A stretch of DNA of 7,337 nt from an uncultured Collinsella sp. (GTDB lineage: Bacteria > Actinomycetota > Coriobacteriia > Coriobacteriales > Coriobacteriaceae): NCBI GenBank assembly GCA_934630385.1, contig CAKTWE010000081.1:1-7337 (forward strand), read 5' to 3'. The notes beneath the pieces are model-generated. The model did not search any database and was not told the origin of the DNA. It saw only the letters and a program-made list of their open reading frames with translations. Shown here one piece after another: positions 5,579-7,337 of the stretch. The first letter of the stretch is position 1, and every line of letters starts with the position of its first letter. The translations under genes and the position numbers were made by a program.

Positions 5579-7099
5579 GTGGCCCAAGAGACGTTTAGCG
5601 ATCGCCTACGACAGACTATGTCCGATCGCGACGTTCGCCAGTCGGACGTAATCCGCGCATCGGAGATGCTCGGCAAAAAACTCGGCAAGAGTCAGATGAG
5701 CCAATATGTGAGCGGCAAGACGATTCCGCGGCGCGATGTGGCAGAGCTGCTCGCCCGCATTTTGGAGGTCGATGTTACCTGGCTGCTCGCCGGTGGCGCC
5801 GATCAAGGCGAGACATCATCGCCCCGCAACATTTCCAAGCCCGAACCCCATCCCTCAGCTCAAATTCCAAGGAGCACCACCATGCGTACTTTTTCTAAAT
5901 CCACCAAGCTCGATAACGTCCTGTATGACGTGCGCGGTCCCGTCGTTGACGAGGCCGCCCGTATGGAGGACGAGGGCGAGCGTATTCTCAAGCTCAACAT
6001 CGGCAACCCCGCGCCCTTTGGTTTCCGCACGCCCGATGAGGTCATTAAGGATATGCGCCAGCAGCTGCCCGACTGCGAAGGCTATTCCAACTCGCGCGGC
6101 CTGTTCTCTGCACGCAAGGCGATTATGCAGTACTCGCAGATCAAGGGCCTGCCCAATGTTCAGATGGAGCACATCTACACGGGCAACGGCGTGTCCGAAC
6201 TCATTCAGCTTTCGATGAACGCGCTGCTCGACAATGGCGACGAGATTCTGATCCCCAGTCCCGACTATCCGCTCTGGACGGCGTGCGCAACCCTTGCCGG
6301 CGGTCATCCCGTTCACTATCTGTGTGATGAGCAAGCGGATTGGTATCCCGACCTGGAGGATATGGAGTCCAAGATCACGAGCGCGACCAAGGCCCTCGTC
6401 ATCATCAACCCCAACAACCCTACGGGCTCGGTCTATCCGCGCGAGGTGCTCGAGGGCATCGTTGAGATCGCGCGTAGGCACCAGCTCATGATTTTTGCCG
6501 ACGAGATCTACGACCGTCTGTGCATGGACGGCTACGAGCACGTCTCGATTGCCTCGCTTGCTCCCGACCTGCCCTGCGTCACCTTTAGCGGCCTTTCCAA
6601 GTCGCACATGATTGCGGGCTATCGTATTGGCTGGATGGTGCTTTCGGGCAACCAGCGCTGCATGAGCGACTTTATTATGGGCATCAACATGCTCTCGAAC
6701 ATGCGCCTGTGCTCCAACGTGCCGGCTCAGTCGATCGTCCAGACGGCGCTCGGCGGCCATCAGTCTGTTAACAACTATATCCGCCCGGGCGGTCGTGTCT
6801 ACGAGCAGCGCAACTTTGTGTATGAGGCACTCAACAAGATCGACGGCATCTCGGTGGTTAAGCCGCGTGCGGCGTTCTATATCTTCCCCAAGATGGATGT
6901 GAAGAAGTTCAACATCACCGATGACGAGCAGTTTGCCCTCGACCTGCTGCACGAGAAGAAGATTCTCATCACGCGCGGCGGCGGCTTTAACTGGGGCGAG
7001 CCCGACCACTTCCGCATCGTGTACCTGCCGCGCATGGAAGTGCTCAAAGAGTCGCTCGAAGATCTTGCCGACTTCTTTGATCACTACCGCCAGTCGTAG
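5579..7099 (+). CDS. alaA: XRE helix-turn-helix domain fused to AlaA-type alanine aminotransferase
   Basis: From GTG 5579 the product is 506 residues. Residues about 5-73 form an XRE/Cro-C1 type DNA-binding domain (RQSDVIRASEMLGKKLGKSQ, then MSQYVSGKTIPRRDVAELLA and EVDVTWLLAGG). Residues 74-101 form a Ser/Pro-rich linker. From Met102 the rest matches E. coli AlaA from end to end, as recalled: LNIGNPAPFGF, GNGVSELIQLSMNALL, PDYPLWTA, INPNNPTG (276-283), FADEIYDRL, the PLP lysine 341 in SGLSKSHMIAGYRIGW, and the carboxylate-binding Arg479 in DHFRIVYLPR. Counted from Met102 the lysine is residue 240 and the length 405, as in E. coli AlaA. The enzyme part should interconvert pyruvate plus glutamate with alanine plus 2-oxoglutarate. 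The XRE part suggests direct gene control. The gene follows LysR after a 162-bp regulatory spacer and seems to be its own transcription unit. Confidence 0.93.
   Translation: MAQETFSDRLRQTMSDRDVRQSDVIRASEMLGKKLGKSQMSQYVSGKTIPRRDVAELLARILEVDVTWLLAGGADQGETSSPRNISKPEPHPSAQIPRSTTMRTFSKSTKLDNVLYDVRGPVVDEAARMEDEGERILKLNIGNPAPFGFRTPDEVIKDMRQQLPDCEGYSNSRGLFSARKAIMQYSQIKGLPNVQMEHIYTGNGVSELIQLSMNALLDNGDEILIPSPDYPLWTACATLAGGHPVHYLCDEQADWYPDLEDMESKITSATKALVIINPNNPTGSVYPREVLEGIVEIARRHQLMIFADEIYDRLCMDGYEHVSIASLAPDLPCVTFSGLSKSHMIAGYRIGWMVLSGNQRCMSDFIMGINMLSNMRLCSNVPAQSIVQTALGGHQSVNNYIRPGGRVYEQRNFVYEALNKIDGISVVKPRAAFYIFPKMDVKKFNITDDEQFALDLLHEKKILITRGGGFNWGEPDHFRIVYLPRMEVLKESLEDLADFFDHYRQS
5869..5884 (+). promoter_or_regulatory. 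Internal Shine-Dalgarno and ATG start for free-standing aminotransferase
   Basis: AAGGAG at 5869-5874 is seven bases before an in-frame ATG at 5882. This ATG is exactly where free-standing AlaA proteins begin (MRTFSKSTKLDNVLYDVRGP). The same mRNA could therefore yield a 405-residue enzyme without the DNA-binding domain as well as the 506-residue fusion. Relative use is unknown. Confidence 0.6.
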
Positions 7100-7113
7100 G
7101 GGATTAAGTATCT

Positions 7114-7139
7114 GGCGCCGCAAGAATCGAGGCGTCGCA
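7114..7139. repeat. Short direct repeat after the aminotransferase gene
   Basis: GGCGCCGCA (7114-7122) and GGCGTCGCA (7131-7139) are a direct repeat with one mismatch, 17 bp apart. Its significance is unclear; it lies just before the large inverted-repeat element. Confidence 0.3.
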
Positions 7140-7155
7140 GGATAGATATACGACA

Positions 7156-7337
7156 GCGAGCGAGCCGCATTTGCGCCAAGGTGACGTGAAATGAGAGGGC
7201 GCTGACCTTTTGGTCGCGCCCTCGAAATTGAACGTCAGATTGGCGTGAATGCGGCTCGCGCAGCGTCAGGTAGTCCGCCGTTCGGTTGAACGGCGGAACG
7301 ATATAACGTCACCTTGGTGCAAACGCGGCTCGCTCGC
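7156..7337. repeat. Three-armed inverted-repeat element with nested hairpins
   Basis: Arm L (7156-7187) is the reverse complement of arm R (7306-7337) at 30 of 32 positions, and of arm M (7232-7261) at 25 of 30. L and M flank a hairpin (GAGGGCGC 7195-7202 and GACC 7204-7207, TTTT loop, GGTC and GCGCCCTC 7212-7223). M and R flank another (TCCGCCGTTC 7274-7283, GGTT loop, GAACGGCGGA 7288-7297). L can pair with M to form a hairpin of about 105 bases, or with R to enclose everything. There is no ORF and no U-tract. It may be a dispersed palindromic repeat, a MITE-like element, or an elaborate 3' structure of the aminotransferase mRNA. The right arm matches to the last base of the window, so the element may continue. 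Confidence 0.75.
7195..7223. terminator. Hairpin that may end the aminotransferase transcript
   Basis: This 12-bp G+C-rich stem with one bulged T and a TTTT loop is the first strong hairpin after the stop codon, 96 bp downstream. Neither strand has a U-tract after it (GAAATTG on plus), so intrinsic termination is uncertain. It could instead protect the mRNA end. It forms the tip of the L-M palindrome. Confidence 0.4.

Noticed and set aside
5855..7123. A 422-codon minus-strand open frame opposite the aminotransferase
   Set aside because: The plus-strand frame has full AlaA homology and motifs. The antisense frame has no recognisable domain and is expected from the high G+C third-position bias.
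7156..7337. CRISPR array
   Set aside because: The repeats are inverted and divergent with structured hairpins between them, not direct repeats with unique spacers, and no cas gene is present.
7156..7337. Terminal inverted repeats of a full insertion sequence
   Set aside because: Only about 118 bp lie between the outer arms, with no transposase ORF and no visible target duplication, so at most a non-autonomous element.

Overview
The window is a high-GC stretch of bacterial chromosome. Gene content (a bile salt hydrolase-type enzyme, a Kup potassium transporter with an acidic tail, an AlaA-type aminotransferase) and codon use suggest a gut actinobacterium of the Coriobacteriia, most like Collinsella. 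That placement is inference from family resemblance; no rRNA or marker gene is present.

Layout. 25-990 (+) encodes a choloylglycine hydrolase (bile salt hydrolase family). It converges on kup (1070-3319, -), and the 79-bp gap holds one strong hairpin. The 209-bp spacer 3320-3528 holds the likely kup promoter. It also has an unexplained plus-strand set of signals: promoter, overlapping dyad, two tiny ORFs and an intrinsic terminator whose 5' arm has a second possible partner. Next come an EamA/DMT transporter (3529-4440, -) and a divergent LysR regulator (4559-5416, +), sharing a 118-bp spacer with a LysR-type T-N11-A dyad. After 162 bp of regulatory sequence, 5579-7099 (+) encodes an XRE helix-turn-helix domain fused in frame to a full-length AlaA-type alanine aminotransferase. 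This gene also has an internal Shine-Dalgarno and ATG where free-standing AlaA would start. The last 238 bp hold a set of long inverted repeats that runs to the window edge. No gene-free stretch exceeds 300 bases.

How the genes relate. Bile acid deconjugation and potassium uptake look like independent functions sharing a terminator. The LysR/EamA pair is a classic divergent regulator-transporter module with unknown substrate. The most unusual locus is the XRE-aminotransferase gene. AAATTGAAC appears three times upstream of its start on roughly one face of the helix, and one copy is half of a perfect palindrome. This suggests autoregulation by a DNA-binding aminotransferase, analogous in concept to MocR/GabR proteins but with a different DNA-binding fold and in a biosynthetic alanine aminotransferase.
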